From contig NC_065539.1 of NCBI RefSeq assembly GCF_932294415.1, forward strand, positions 53,649,501 through 53,713,500: a stretch of 64,000 nt of DNA. The letters are read 5' to 3'. Position 1 is the first letter of the stretch, and each line of letters begins with the position of its first letter. The notes beneath the pieces are model-generated. The model searched no databases, was not told the origin of the DNA, and was given only the letters and a program-made list of their open reading frames with translations. This document shows positions 14,336-26,800 of the stretch, one piece after another. The translations under genes and the position numbers were made by a program. Source of the DNA: Quercus robur (Eukaryota; Streptophyta; Magnoliopsida; Fagales; Fagaceae).

Positions 14336-15079
14336 TTGCTGCCTGAGTTATAAGCATGTAAAAGTATTGAGGAATGAGTTCCTTAGACAAAATTTTGGAG
14401 CGGCAGCACGTCTCTTCTCTGCATCTCTTTTTCGGCTTTTCCTTCATTCCCTTGTATCTTTCTTTTCGCTTGTGTAGTTAGTTTCAGTATGAACTTATTT
14501 AATCTCTTTCATTGTACGCTGTACTATTCCTTTATCTTAATAAGAAATGAATTTGCTTACTCTCAAATACTTTTCTTTTCTGCAACAACTACTTTGTGCA
14601 TGAATATTAAATGTGCATTTTCCTTTAATGATGCTTAGAGCAGGAAAAAACCTTGAAACAAATTCCTACTAGTTTGAACTTACTGACATTATCAAGTATA
14701 ATAATGGTAATTCCCAGTAAATTAAACTTTTGAAACTAACCGAGATAACGGCTGAGCGCTTCGTAATGCATGCAAGGCGACCATCCGAGAACGATAAACT
14801 CTAAATAATTCGTCCGAGAGGGTGGCCGAGCAGTGAGGGACTTTGATTGTGTTTTTGACAACATATTGCCCTATATTGCATCAATCCCCTTGGTATTGAG
14901 GATCCGAGGATAGACTGGGGAATCCATGCAGTTTAGGGACTAGCCCAACTATCAATGGGGAACTCTTCTCTGGGGTAGATTCTAAGGGCCATATAACGTC
15001 CAGGTTGTGTCCAAACCCCATGTTGTCTCTTCTAGGCCTTGATTCTAGAAGGCCGAGCAGTGAGGGACTTTGACTGTAT

Positions 15080-15265
15080 TTTTGACAACATATTGTACTT
15101 TTTCTTTTAAGTAGTTGGTTTCCCCATAGGCTTGAGTCCGAGGACCATACAAGACCTTGGTTCTGTCCAAAACTTGTATTTTTTCTTTTAAGTAGTTGGT
15201 TTCCCCATATGCTTGAGTCCGAGGACCATACAAGGCCTTGATTCTGTCCAAAACTTGTATTTTCT
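15080..15265. repeat. Direct duplication (about 82 bp) inside the LTR element
   Basis: TTTTCTTTTAAGTAGTTGGT followed by CCCCATA and GCTTGAGTCCGAGGACCATA occurs twice in tandem (about 15103-15175 and 15181-15260). The copies are nearly identical. Confidence 0.8.
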
Positions 15266-15495
15266 CGAAGGTTAGCCCCTCGACCAAGGTGGGGAGAGTT
15301 AGCTTGATTTTGGAAGCCCTTAGAGCTGTCCGTGCCATTGGCACTGCAAGGCGTAACCCCTAGCGGGAGTTTATGTTGGAGCAATAACTGCATGTCGTTG
15401 GAAACGGAGGAAACTTCGCAGACCTCTGCTTTATAGAGACTTAACCCCACCGCCACCTGCGCCAACGCGCAAGCCTTCCCACAGACGGCGCCAAT

Positions 15496-16149
15496 TGTAG
15501 GGACACGATTTTTAACGACCCAAGGATAACATTGGATTCGTATGTAATGAGCCCGAACAATATGATTTATAGAGAGTGGGTTTGAAAGGCGTGCCCTTGG
15601 TCGCCGGGCAGCGGTTTGGCTTGATTTTTATGAGAGCTCGCACAAAGGTGGGTTTGGCCTGAATAGCTAAGTCTTACATCGATGTTGTTTGAAAGGTTTG
15701 TCTCCTCAGAATTAGTCCGAGGAGCATCACATTCTCCCCATTCTTCTTTTTCGTAGGGTCTTTCGATCCCCCCCCCCCTCCTTTTCCCAGCTCCCTTTCC
15801 CTTTTATACTAGTGTTTACTTCCCCCTTCTCCACCTACGTGTCAGTTTTTCCTTTTTTGGGGTAAGTACTCGTCCTATCAATCCATACGTCAGAGTGGTT
15901 GGGAGTGGTTGGGGAAAGTTGAATAGCAGGGTCTGGAGTGTGGGCAGCTTTCTCCCTTGTAATGCTCTTGTACTGAGTTTGTCCTTTACTTCAGGCGTTT
16001 TGTGAGGTGTTGAGCGTGAAATCGTCCTCGGCCACATCCTTGGGCATTTAAGGGACTTTCATCATACGTCCTTGGTAGTAGGGCTCCTCGGCCTGGGCTT
16101 TGGGCCCTTAAGATAAGGTGGGCTGGGACCGCAGATTTTGGGCCCCACA
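15496..16149 (-). repeat. 5' LTR of the minus-strand LTR element
   Basis: Plus-sense TGTAGGGACACG... to GGGCCCCACA. The GGCGCC-type primer site lies directly beside its inner edge at about 15478-15495. Confidence 0.85.
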
Positions 16150-16317
16150 GTATGCAAACTTAGAAACTGTGTCCATCAAACGTAACTAACATTAGTTATG
16201 ATAGCTAGGCTGCCCTAAAATGCCTCTTAGGGTTGAAATATTTGCCTAATATTGTATAGATGTCTCTCCTCAAAATTTTGAACAATTATGAGTTGTGTGT
16301 TTGTCGTTGAGAGTTTA

Positions 16318-16456
16318 AGGGCCCGTTTGATAATGTTGTTCTAATAATGTTTGTATTTTTTGGAAATATGTGTAAATGAAAAAGTGTGTAAAAATACATA
16401 TAATGTTGTTTAAAAACTAAAAATATGTGTTTAAATACATGTATCAAATGGGCCCT
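16318..16456. mobile_element. 139-bp MITE (hAT-like ends)
   Basis: Terminal inverted repeats AGGGCCCGTTTGATA and TATCAAATGGGCCCT. The interior shares AATGTTGTT, TGTATTTTTTGGAAATA and a TGTGTAAAAATACATATAAT block with 2618-2757. No clear 8-bp duplication. Confidence 0.8.
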
Positions 16457-16966
16457 AGATCTCTCCCAATGTTATACTGTAATATATTTCTCTTTTATTC
16501 CCTATACTTGTAATTATTTTTTATTATGAATAAAATTTCTGCAAGTTATCTAACAAAAAAAATAGTAATTTTAACTCAATGATAAATTTGATTAAAAAAA
16601 AAAGGTCAATGAAAGGATTTAAACCACAAGTAACACAATTCGTTATCCTCTGCCTCTTTTGTCATCATAAATGGGCCAAAAACACATGTTATTGTTAGTG
16701 ATAAGATTCATAAGTTACAAGTTCATTGCTCTCACACGGAAAATGCTGAGCTCGACTATATTTGGTAGGACAAGAAGTATTCTATACCACACGACTCAGT
16801 GTTTGACGTAATGGATTGCTGGTGTTCCAATAAATATCACTCATGGATCTAGACGAAGTTCAAATTTTGAACTATTAGGTGATAGGGCCTAGTTTAATTA
16901 AGTTGATAGTATAGGAGTACTGTGACCACTTCTGTTGTTGTTGCTACCGATTGGAAATTCATTTCT

Positions 16967-16970
16967 CATA

Positions 16971-17008
<38 letters not shown>

Positions 17009-17099
17009 GAAAACAAATTCATTTCTCATTAATAATGAGAGATACAGCCATTTCCATGTTTCAAGTGCTATTGATTTTTCACATATAAAAAGAATAATG

Positions 17100-17138
<39 letters not shown>
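16967..17138. repeat. Two (TA)n microsatellites, the second running into (TG)n
   Basis: (TA)n at about 16969-16993 followed by a T run, and (TA)n at about 17103-17135 leading into TGTGTGTGTGCGCG. Open frames across them are artefacts. Confidence 0.85.
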
Positions 17139-17146
<8 letters not shown>

Positions 17147-17576
17147 CGCGTGTGCTATTGATTTTTAGTAGTAATTGCTAGCGGGGACCAAGTTTTGAGA
17201 GTAATGTTTCAAATTCAATAATGTTGTTCATGGCTGGCTGATTTGTTTGGTTCAAATTAGCGGCCAATCCTATTTGACACATGACCTACCTCTTTTTGCA
17301 AACCGTGTATGAGAGCTATTCATCTTGCATACCAATGCTATATGTTGGTCCATTTATATCTATTCAAAAAATCTATTTCTCTATAACAATTATATACACA
17401 TCTGTTTCTAATATATATGTACACATCTATATGAGTGAGAGAGAGAGAGAGAAAGAGACAGAATTTATTAATATTACATCACTCAAAAACTATTTATTTT
17501 ATTAATATTTTAAAATTTCACTGATAGCTTGCACGTTATTGTTCTTCTTGACATGTACACCAAATTTTATAATTAA

Positions 17577-17770
17577 GTGTGCGTTTGGATAGCAAGCGCG
17601 TCTAGTGTTTACGTCGAAACCTAGGTCTCGTGTTCTATTCATGAGACTCACAAACTTCTTTCTCAGCAAAATTTTCTAAAAATGGATCTCACGGCACTAT
17701 TCACACATTTAAAAATTATTTTACTATAGTTTTTCAGTTTTCAGTAATAAGTGGTATCCAAATAAACCCT
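17577..17770 (-). mobile_element. MITE, same family as 51430-51712
   Basis: Ends GTGTGCGTTTGGATA and TATCCAAATAAACCC. Read on the minus strand, its AAAATAATTTTTAAATGTGT and GTGCCGTGAGATCCATTTTT blocks match those of the element near 51480-51535. Confidence 0.75.
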
Positions 17771-19513
17771 AAATATAATTTACTATTTAATTTATAAACT
17801 TTTATTTTGTATATTGTTTTTAAGCGCTAAAAATATTGAAGCAATTTATCTTTATTATATATTAAAAATAGGAGAAAATATGATTTAACAAAGAATTTGT
17901 TAAAATACACGTCTAATAAAAAGTTATTAAGTGACAATGTGACATATCATTGCTAAAATTCTAAATTTAAAATTTTATTTTATTTTTTAAAGTTTTTGAA
18001 AAGCTTATCACTTTGTCATGAAATCTAATTTGCTTTTTATTGCAATATTACTATTTGTGGAGTGTGGCGATTTATCTATGGTAGATTAATTGAATGTCTT
18101 ATACCTATATTGTTACTTTGGGCGTAAGTCATAATTAATTTGCTAATTAAAATGTTGGAATCTAAATAAGATGTTTTAGATTACAAGGCAATAACCACTA
18201 AAATCTTTCTTTTGTCTATAACCCCAAATAAAATTGTTTTTCTATTAGAGAAGAATTGTTAATTTATACCAACATAAAATTATGCAAAGTAATCATCTCC
18301 CACCCAAATTGTGCAACGAAATCTTTCTTTTGATTATTACGAAGGTTCGAACAAGAGGACCAACCACTCATAGTATTAATTTATTATAGGGGAAAAAAGA
18401 TCCTCCAATCAAAACAAAACGATGAGTCGAGGGATGGTAGTACAGTACTCAAGTCTAGAAACTTTTTTTTTTGTATTTTACAAATCCCAATGACTATTTG
18501 ACCGAGTCAGAGTGATACATGCATGTACCCAATTCTTAATTATCCATTTTTTTTTTTTTTTTGATGGGATAATTATCCATTGTTATTCATTTGGCAATGC
18601 ATGCAATTCTAAACTAAAAATCAAGCTTTTGTTAGATATAGAAATTAGCTGACGTACACGGCATTGTGTAAATTGTCTCCCAATAATTTATATTCACAAT
18701 TCATTCATGGCTATTGGCTAACCTCATTCGCAGGTTCTTCCTGACCATACCTTATAGATGGCCCATTTCATTTAATTTTCCAAATAAATCCACTTTGCTC
18801 CGGACCCTTGTAGGGTCCAAATGCCAGCTTTCCTGTTTCAATTTTCATTTTTTTTTCTTTAATTATTTTACTTTTTTATACTTTTTTTTTTTTTCATTTT
18901 TTTTTGAATTTTTTTTTAAATGGTAGAGATACAAAATTTTTTACAAACTGCTGATGTAGTAAGTGATCGATTATTGATAAATAAAAAACTGATGTTATTA
19001 GTGGGTGTAGATAAAAATCAGTAAGAAATTAACCATAACAATAATTTATAAAAATATTATAAAGTAATTTTTTATTTTTATTATTATTATTATTACTACT
19101 ACAAGGGGTTGATTTGTCGATCTTTAAGATTCTTTTTTGGATGGGAATCATGAAAATTCCCATCTCCCTTGTCTCTTCCCCTCTTTGTCCTTTGTAATAA
19201 GGCTTCCAAGTGCGAGTGGGAGGAATTTTTATTGAACTTTATTTTAAGGCTGGTTTTGAAGGGATTCGACCACGGACGTACCCTATCAATGTCATTATGG
19301 ATGGATGTACTGGTTGACCTAAAGAGGTAATGGGAGTGGAATATTGGACTTGTGAAATGACTCTTCCAATTTAATACATTCAACTTCATTCAAAATTAAT
19401 CCGAAAAATACTATAGTATACTTTGTTTGTCACCCTTTCCTTTAATAAAGAAAAAGTATGTTTGTCACGGCATGAGTAAAATGCCCAATACTGAAATACT
19501 CTAAAAGACATCA

Positions 19514-19711
19514 CTATGTTTGGTTTGAGGGGAAGAGGAGGAAAAGGAAGATCAATTAAGTCATTGTGGTTGTTTTGATAGCATGAGAGGGAAAAAAAGA
19601 AGAAGAAAAAGCTAAATTTGTTGAAAAACCTATTACTTGAGCCCACATTTTTTCCTTCTCTCTTATTCTTTTTCTCCTCTCATCCATTCTTTTCCTTCAA
19701 GCCAAACATAG
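19514..19711. mobile_element. 198-bp MITE
   Basis: Terminal inverted repeats CTATGTTTGGTTTGAGGGGA and CCTTCAAGCCAAACATAG with a purine-rich left half and a pyrimidine-rich right half. Resembles the 63341 element in its GGTTTGAGG/GGTTGGAGG ends. Confidence 0.7.
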
Positions 19712-21078
19712 AGTAAAAAGTAACAACTGGGTGAAGTTGGCTGGATGGTACCTTAGTGCATGTAGAATGGAAAGCTTAGTTTTGAGCCACGGGGAGGAAG
19801 GGTGATGTATTTATTTATAAATATTTCTAACCAATTAAAAAAATATTAAAAGTAATTAAAAATCTTTGTAATTATTTATGTGCCTCACATTGGCCTAATA
19901 TAGGTTTAACATGGGACCAAGTATACACTCACACAACAACTTTGTAATCTATATCAGCATACAAATTCAAAGTATTATAATGCATGTGAAAATAAAAGGA
20001 AATACACGAAACTAAAAAGTTTTTTAAGAAAGGATGAAAAATATAAGCATGAAATCAATCTTTAACCAGTTTGGATTTAGTTTGAAGCACACATTTGTAC
20101 TAGTATTATCAAGAGATTGCAACACCTATTTCACTCATTACTCAGGACAATATAAATTGTTATGAGGTTAATTGTTAAAGGTGATTTTATAATTTGAAAA
20201 AATAAAATTTATGGAAAAGTAAAATAGATGTTTTAAAGTTGGTTATGACTTATGTCGCAGAAGTTTTTATGAACATGTACTTGAGTTCTCTAATTGATAA
20301 TTTTCAATTAGAGATCCACAGCCTAACTCGTGTTTCTTCTACTATTGAGTGGTTATCATCAAGAACCCAGGTTTCTCAATGTCCGGTGGTGTACAAATAT
20401 CAAATATGGTAGTTACTCAGTAAGCCTCTCGTAGAATAATTTCAATTTGACTTCATTGAAAATCATCACATCGACTTCAACCTTACAAGTAGGAAAAATC
20501 TTTTATTTTTTGTGTTCTAAGCAACAATTCGAGGCTTGAACCATGAACATAACCCACTATGAGGAGGAGCCATTGAACTAAAAGACTTTTGACAAGTAGA
20601 AAAATGTGTTTAAATGATGGTAGTATGTTCCATTAAATTTTTATTTTTGTTTTTGTTTGTTGCTAAATACTATGTTTCAATGGTGTATCAAAATTGCCTC
20701 ATTCCAATTACATTAGTTGACGTGATGTGAAAGTTTGATGTCTCATGTCATCAACTAAATCTAAATGTAAACTTAAATGTGATGATTAAATGATTAATGA
20801 TTATATTATTGAAGTTCATTACTATGCTTTACTTACATTGCTTGATGTTGAGTTGAATTAAACTTAAATTTTGTATTTAAATTCTAGAAGGAACATAATA
20901 GTGATAAATGATTTTATTGTCAAGTTCATTAAGATACTTTTAAGTGCATTACATGATGATTCAGCCAACAAAAAGAAAAAAAAAGGTACATCTCATCATG
21001 TTGCCTTGGGACTTAGATTTTTAATTTAAATTCTAGAAAAAACAATAACAAAAGAAGCAAAAAGGGAGGCAGGGTGGT

Positions 21079-21123
21079 GATATATATATATATATATATA
21101 GATAGATAGAGAGAGAGAGAGAG
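21079..21123. repeat. Compound (TA)n-(GATA)n-(GA)n microsatellite
   Basis: TATATATA, then GATAGATA, then GAGAGAGA in direct succession. Confidence 0.9.
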
Positions 21124-21708
21124 TTTAGTTCCAAACTTGTTTAAAGTAATTTTTTTCAACTATTACGTGAAAATTATAAATTTATTCAGAATTATTGTTT
21201 AAATAAGTTAAATAACTCTATACAGATGATCTCTTCTTTTAAAGTAGTGTAAATAAATTATTAATGAGATAAAAAGTAAGAACTGCAGCATTGATTACAG
21301 CCAAGGCAGAAGTCATACGAGTTGGGATTAATTGGTGGACAACCTTGGAAAAAAAAAGAAAAAAAAAAGGAGTAGTCTAGAAATTAGACTGAAGACCAAC
21401 TGGTGGAGTTGGTCTAGACTCCAACAAATCAAGCTAATGAGAAAGTAGAACTCAAAGAAAAACGACAAGAGTAATTAGAATTTAGAACAAAAGAGTGCAT
21501 ATCTTTCTGGTGGGGATTGGTGAACTTCAAGACATAGCCTCGTCAAATCAGAAAAAGATTCTAACAATGACATCATAAAAGATCCTCTACACTTCTTATT
21601 ATAGGCTAATAGCTTGTTTGTGCATGTACCAATTTTATCTTTAGGAGGTTTCTCTCCTCCGACAGGTGAAAGTAAGGAAGAAAAAGGAGGATAGAATTTA
21701 AACAAATG

Positions 21709-21863
21709 GGATTTGTTAGACCAGAAGTGATGTGCAACAAAATGAATATGCTAGCACTTATGCTTGCTTTGCTCCATTAATGGGTTTTGTTAGATCAGAA
21801 GTGATGTGCAAGTGTGTAACAAAATGAATATGCTAGCACTTATTTTTGCTTTGCCCCCATTAA
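21709..21863. repeat. Tandem duplication, period about 75 bp
   Basis: TTTTGTTAGATCAGAAGTGA (with one change in copy 1), then AACAAAATGAATATGCTAGC and CCATTAATG appear twice. Copy 2 has a small internal addition (AAGTGTGT). Confidence 0.85.
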
Positions 21864-22869
21864 TGTCATTGTATTTGAAAAAAAACATGATATATAATCA
21901 TATATATATATTCCCATTAATTTCAGATAATATCAGATCGAAAATTGCTTTAAAATAATTTTGGGTTAGATTCTTCCCCTCTTTTGCTGCTACAGAAAAC
22001 CAATTGCTTTCTGAGACCCAAATAAAAATGATACTTCTTCAGACAGGTCCTTAATTTGTAGACCACGCCACACCAACCACAACATGATAAGTGACACTCA
22101 CAACCTCCCCCACATTATCCTCTCTAATTAAACCTCAAGTATAATTCATAAACTCCTACATGTAATAAACGCACTGACCCTCGCTCACACGTGTTTGGTA
22201 ACTCCCCCTCCTTACTAATTTGGTACGAGGCGACTAATAATCACAAACAATGAGACAGAGCCGTGTCACTAAAACATTTATTTCCCAACTCCACTTTTTA
22301 CCTATATTTTTCATTTTTCATTTATTGGTATTTAGTAATTTTATAGTTATTATTTATTAAACCACCAAGTTCCCCCCCCCCCCCTTTGGAAAGATTTGTC
22401 TCCAAACTTTTTTATAAAAATTCAAAAATTCTTCATTTTTTTCAAATTAGTTTAATAAAGTACTATTTTGTTATTGCATAAGGAATATAAATTCAAATCC
22501 TCCTAAAAAGACATGAGTTATGAATGCCATAGATTTCAAATCCAATTGCATTTATTCAAAAAAGTTGAACTCAAAACATACTCAATATCTTTTTTTTTTT
22601 TTTTTTGAGTAAAACATACTCAATATCTTAATCCTAATCATCAAGAGCCTTTTTAGTGGTATTGTCCAATTCTCAAAACTTGAGTTTAAATGTTCAAAAG
22701 TATTGTAGTTCAATTAGGTTACATTTTTTGATATTTCCAACTAAAACATTTATGGTTCAAATTTTTTCGCCCCCATCTATCAATGTGTCACACAAAAAAA
22801 AAAAGGTTTAAATTGCCATTCTCCACTTATTGTAAGCCCCGAAAAAGAAAATGATTAAATTATAATTTT

Positions 22870-23236
22870 GGTAAACTACATATTTGGTCTCTATCCTTTA
22901 CAACATATTTCAATTTGATTCTTAATCTTTTAATTGTGTCAATTTGGTTCTTAACCTTTCAGTATCGTGTCAATTTAGTCTTTGTTGTTATATCTTGGAT
23001 GAAAATTAATGACATGTCAAATGGTCAAAATAAAATTTTATTGTATTGTCACATTAATGAAAGCTAATTTTTTATTTTAACTATTAGACGCGTCATCAAT
23101 TTTCATCCAAAAATTAACTGTGAGGACTAAATTGACACAATACTGAAAGGTTAAAGACCAAATTGACACCATTAAAGGGTTAGAGACCAAATTGAAATAT
23201 GTTGTATAGGATAGGAACCAAGTACATAGTTTACCC
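22870..23236. mobile_element. 367-bp fold-back MITE (Mutator-like) with 10-bp target duplication
   Basis: The left arm GGTAAACTACATATTTGGTC and the right arm (reverse complement ending CATAGTTTACCC) pair over more than 100 bp, including AATTTGGTTCTTAACCTTTC against its complement near 23140. TTATAATTTT borders both sides (22860-22869 and 23237-23246). The size and 9-11 bp duplication suit a Mutator-type MITE. Lies about 650 bp upstream of the DUF828/PH gene. Confidence 0.85.
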
Positions 23237-23778
23237 TTATAATTTTGACTCTTAAAAGTTTGGAGTTGTTTTTATTTTAATTTCTTAAGCCTTAAAATTT
23301 TCATTTTAGTACACAAAGTTTGATTATATTTTTAAAATGATTCTTCTTTCTATTTCTAAAAACCGTTGAGAGAGAGAGATTTTAAGGGTTAAAAGTGTAA
23401 CGTAGGCAAATAATCCTAACCACAAAGTCCTAACCTATGTTTTTTTTTTTAAACTCTATTTGTTTACTAATCCAATGATTATTAAATGATTCATATAACT
23501 TGTATCAGTATTAAACAAGTTATGTAATTGAAAGATATCATTTTAATTATATATAAATAAACACAATCTTATGAATTACTATTTTTTGAATGACAATGTT
23601 ATGAATTATAGTCGACTATAATGTACTTTGTGTGACGAAATTCCTTTGAAATGGTTTGTCCATTAGTAAAACCGTAAAGACCTTTAATTAGACTGACATT
23701 TCCGCCGCTTTTTGTCTCACAGATAAAACAGTGTGAGAGAATGTGAGATGATACACACACACACACACACACATCCTC

Positions 23779-23814
23779 TATAAAGAGACCACCCTCAACT
23801 TCATCTTATAAATA
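23779..23814 (+). promoter_or_regulatory. Core promoter candidates (two TATA boxes) of the DUF828/PH gene
   Basis: TATAAA at 23779 and TATAAATA at 23807 lie 111 and 83 bp upstream of the ATG at 23890, directly after a CA microsatellite (about 23753-23773). The spacing suits a short 5' UTR from either box. Inferred from sequence only; no transcription start evidence. Confidence 0.5.
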
Positions 23815-23889
23815 AAAGCACTAAACTCTCACTCTCTTTATTAACATAACGCTACTATTAGTCACACAAAAAACAGAGCCTCTGCTCTC

Positions 23890-26800
23890 ATGGACAAGGC
23901 CATACCCGAGTCTTGGAGACCCGACCCAGTCCATTCGGGCCTGTACCGGCCACCGGAGACCCCACGTGAGCCCATGGAGTTTCTGTCAAGGTCATGGAGT
24001 GTTTCAGCTCTGGAGGTCTCTAAGGCTCTGGCACCACCACCACAAATGGTACTCTCTAAGACCTCTAGTGGTGTTGTTAATGTGAATGGTAGTGGAGCTA
24101 TAATGGAGGACTTGGCTGGTGAGTTAGAGGAGGCTGCTACGGTTTCTGGGAACCCTTTTTCGTTTGCTTCGTCTGAGACCTCTCAGATGGTCATGGAGAG
24201 GATCATGTCACAGTCGGTGAGTGAGTGTTGTAATTGTCACAAGCAGGGGACTAAATCAGATTCTTTGTGTGTGTGTGTGGACAAATTGTGGTGATTTTTT
24301 GTTTTTTGTTTTATGGGGTTTATTTATTGAAGCTTTTCTCTTTTTGTTTTTGTTCTCTTTCACTTTTAAAAGGTGGGTTTTATGATTATTCCACTTTGGC
24401 ATTTGCTCTTAACTTGACTGCTTTGCTTCTTTCATTTTCTCTTTTTGTTGTTTTTCTTGTGTTTGTTTCTGGGTTTTGGCTCTTTACTCTTTAGTTCTCC
24501 AACTGAGTTTTTCCTTTCTTTTTCTTTTTTTTCATTCAAATTTTATGATACATGGAACTTCAATTCATGGCTTTTCAGGTTGGCCTTCTATTTCGAATTT
24601 TTAGTATTGTTTTTCCCTTGAACTGTTTTGAAAATTTTTGTCAAGGTTTTTTGTCTTGTTAACATTTTCAACATCCTCGGAGTATTCCTTAAACCGTTAA
24701 TGTTAAGGATTTGTGTCTACACCTACTCTACAAAATCTCACAGGAAAATTTTGTGACCCTCAATTTGGCTATCTAATTAATTCACACCCCCATACCAAAA
24801 AAAAACCACAAAATGATTTCCCTTTTCAATTTCTCTAAAAAAATCATATTAATTCTACAATACCAAGGTACTAACACGTGGGTTTCATGATTTTTGTGTG
24901 TTTGCAGCAGGAGGTATCTCCACGAACCTCAGGTAGACTATCACACAGTAGTGGACCTCTCAATGGAACTCAGAGCTGTGGCTCCTTAACCGACAGCCCA
25001 CCCGTCTCTCCATCTGAAATCGACGATGTTAAGGTTTCTTTCTCTCTCTCTCTCTCTTTCTTTTTTGCCGACGACCATTTTTCATGGTCACCGGAATGTT
25101 ACACAAAAAAGTTACAAACACATAGAGACATATTATCCAAAGTCTGTACACGTTTTGCTCTTTTTGGGTACAAAGCACGAATACTGGGTTTAATTTTGAC
25201 AGTACTGACTACTCATAGAGCAAACATCTTTCAGGCTTTCTCTGTAACCAACGCCCTTTATTAACACAGACAGTGTGACTAAGGCTGGTTGTTTTCACTT
25301 TCTTCAATGCTAGTTTATAGAATTTACGTTTTTTTTTTTTTTTTGGTTCTCCAAAACACACTCTTGCTTAATTAATTGTTCACTTTCGATTTTGACCCAT
25401 CAAGTTAAATCGATTGTTTTCAGTCTTTAATTAATTTAGCCAATCGTGATTAAATAACTTAAACAGATTGTTTGTCTCTAAAAAACTTAAACAGATAACC
25501 TTAAATTGTACTAAAATCTCTTATTAGTTTAAATTTTAGAGACCAAACAAAATCTTTGATTTTTAGTGATATTACTATTTAATCTGCTTTGTGCTGCCTT
25601 TAATAATGACCAAAATTCATAAATTTGGCCTTGGAATAAGCATAAGTGTATATAGGTTGCAGAGTATGTTGGTACTTGTAACTTAAATTATTCACAATTG
25701 GCACAAATCTACCGTGGGTTTTACAGAAATGCCACTGAAATAATTGCTTGGTGTGCACGGCTTGTGTTTAGTCACTGGATTGCCTAACTCTGTTTCTTGG
25801 TCCCCCTTGGTTAGTGGCTTTTTTACTGTTGAGTACATGGTGCTTGTCACCAAAATCCTGTCCTTTTGGAGACTCTGTAACAAACACACCTTGATACCAT
25901 AGCCCTTAGTTCTCGTCCCACTTGGGGTGCAAGGGTGCAGTAATGTCTCATGGACCCCTCAATACACCAGGTGGGTGCGCGCTTAGTACAACCGCACCCA
26001 TTTAGTAATTCAGCTATGCCCAAAATCTAACTAGTATTTCTTATTTCTTATATTGTTATTATTGCTATTAGGACTTGTATTTATTAGTTATACCCATAAA
26101 AATTTATCATGTGGTGCATATACATACGCACCTAATAAAATAATAATGTTACACATATGAAATTACATTCTTAACTATTATTTCTTGTTTCTTATATTGT
26201 TATTATTGCTATTAGGACTTGTATTTATTAGTCACACCCGTTAAAATTTATTATGTGGTGCATATACATACGCACCTAATAACATAATAATGTTACACAT
26301 ATGACATTACACCCTCAATTTAGCCTCAATTGATGTGAGAGTGACCCCACACGCATTTATTTTTCTATGCAGTATGGCCGCTCAAGCAACCAGCATAACA
26401 CCCAATTCCGTGCCGCCACAACAGGCGGCCCCACCCCCGCCGCTGGTGGTGGCAAGACGGTGGGGAGGTGGCTGAAGGACAGGAGGGAGAAAAAGAAAGA
26501 AGAGACCAGGGCCCAGAATGCCCAGCTCCATGCTGCCGTTTCGGTTGCTGGGGTGGCGGCTGCTGTCGCCGCTATTGCTGCTGCCACTGCTGCCACGTCT
26601 GGGGCTGGGAAAGACGAGGTAATGGCAAAGACCGACATGGCGGTGGCATCTGCTGCCACGTTAGTTGCTGCCCAGTGTGTCGAGGCGGCTGAGGCCATGG
26701 GGGCCGAGCGTGAGCACCTCGCGTCGGTTGTAGGCTCTGCCGTTAATGTCAGGTCAGCGGGGGATATTATGACATTAACTGCCGGAGCAGCCACAGGTAT

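Larger units (their letters stand above)
12801..16149 (-). mobile_element. Non-autonomous LTR retrotransposon fossil (both LTRs present), minus strand
   Basis: Direct repeats 12801-13487 (687 bp) and 15496-16149 (654 bp) flank a 2.0-kb interior. On the minus strand each LTR begins TGTG/TGAG-type TG and ends CCCTACA. Next to the upstream LTR (15495 downward) sits ATTGGCGCCGTCTGTGGGAA, a GGCGCC-type primer-binding site. A purine-rich TTTTGAGGGACTAT precedes the other LTR. So the element reads on the minus strand. The interior has no recognisable gag or pol, fitting a LARD/TRIM-like non-autonomous element, probably mobilised by a gypsy-type relative. The LTRs differ by about two dozen substitutions by eye (3-4%), implying an age of perhaps a few million years. 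Structurally near whole; no coding capacity to judge. No target duplication was recognised. Confidence 0.85.
16150..23752. other. Intergenic, MITE-rich, no gene found
   Basis: Beyond the listed MITEs and microsatellites I see only AT-rich sequence. Frames at 18714, 19099 and 21475 have no recognisable domain. Confidence 0.6.

Noticed and set aside
13652-15465. Several 65-194 aa frames on both strands
   Set aside because: They lie within the interior of the LTR element, include tandem repeats and match no gag or pol domain I know.
19099-19389. 96-aa minus frame rich in Ser, His and Lys
   Set aside because: Not recognised; adjoins a MITE and AT-rich DNA, so it may be repeat-derived.
26357-26794. 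Minus-strand 145-aa frame
   Set aside because: Antisense shadow of the alanine-rich exon 3 of the DUF828/PH gene.
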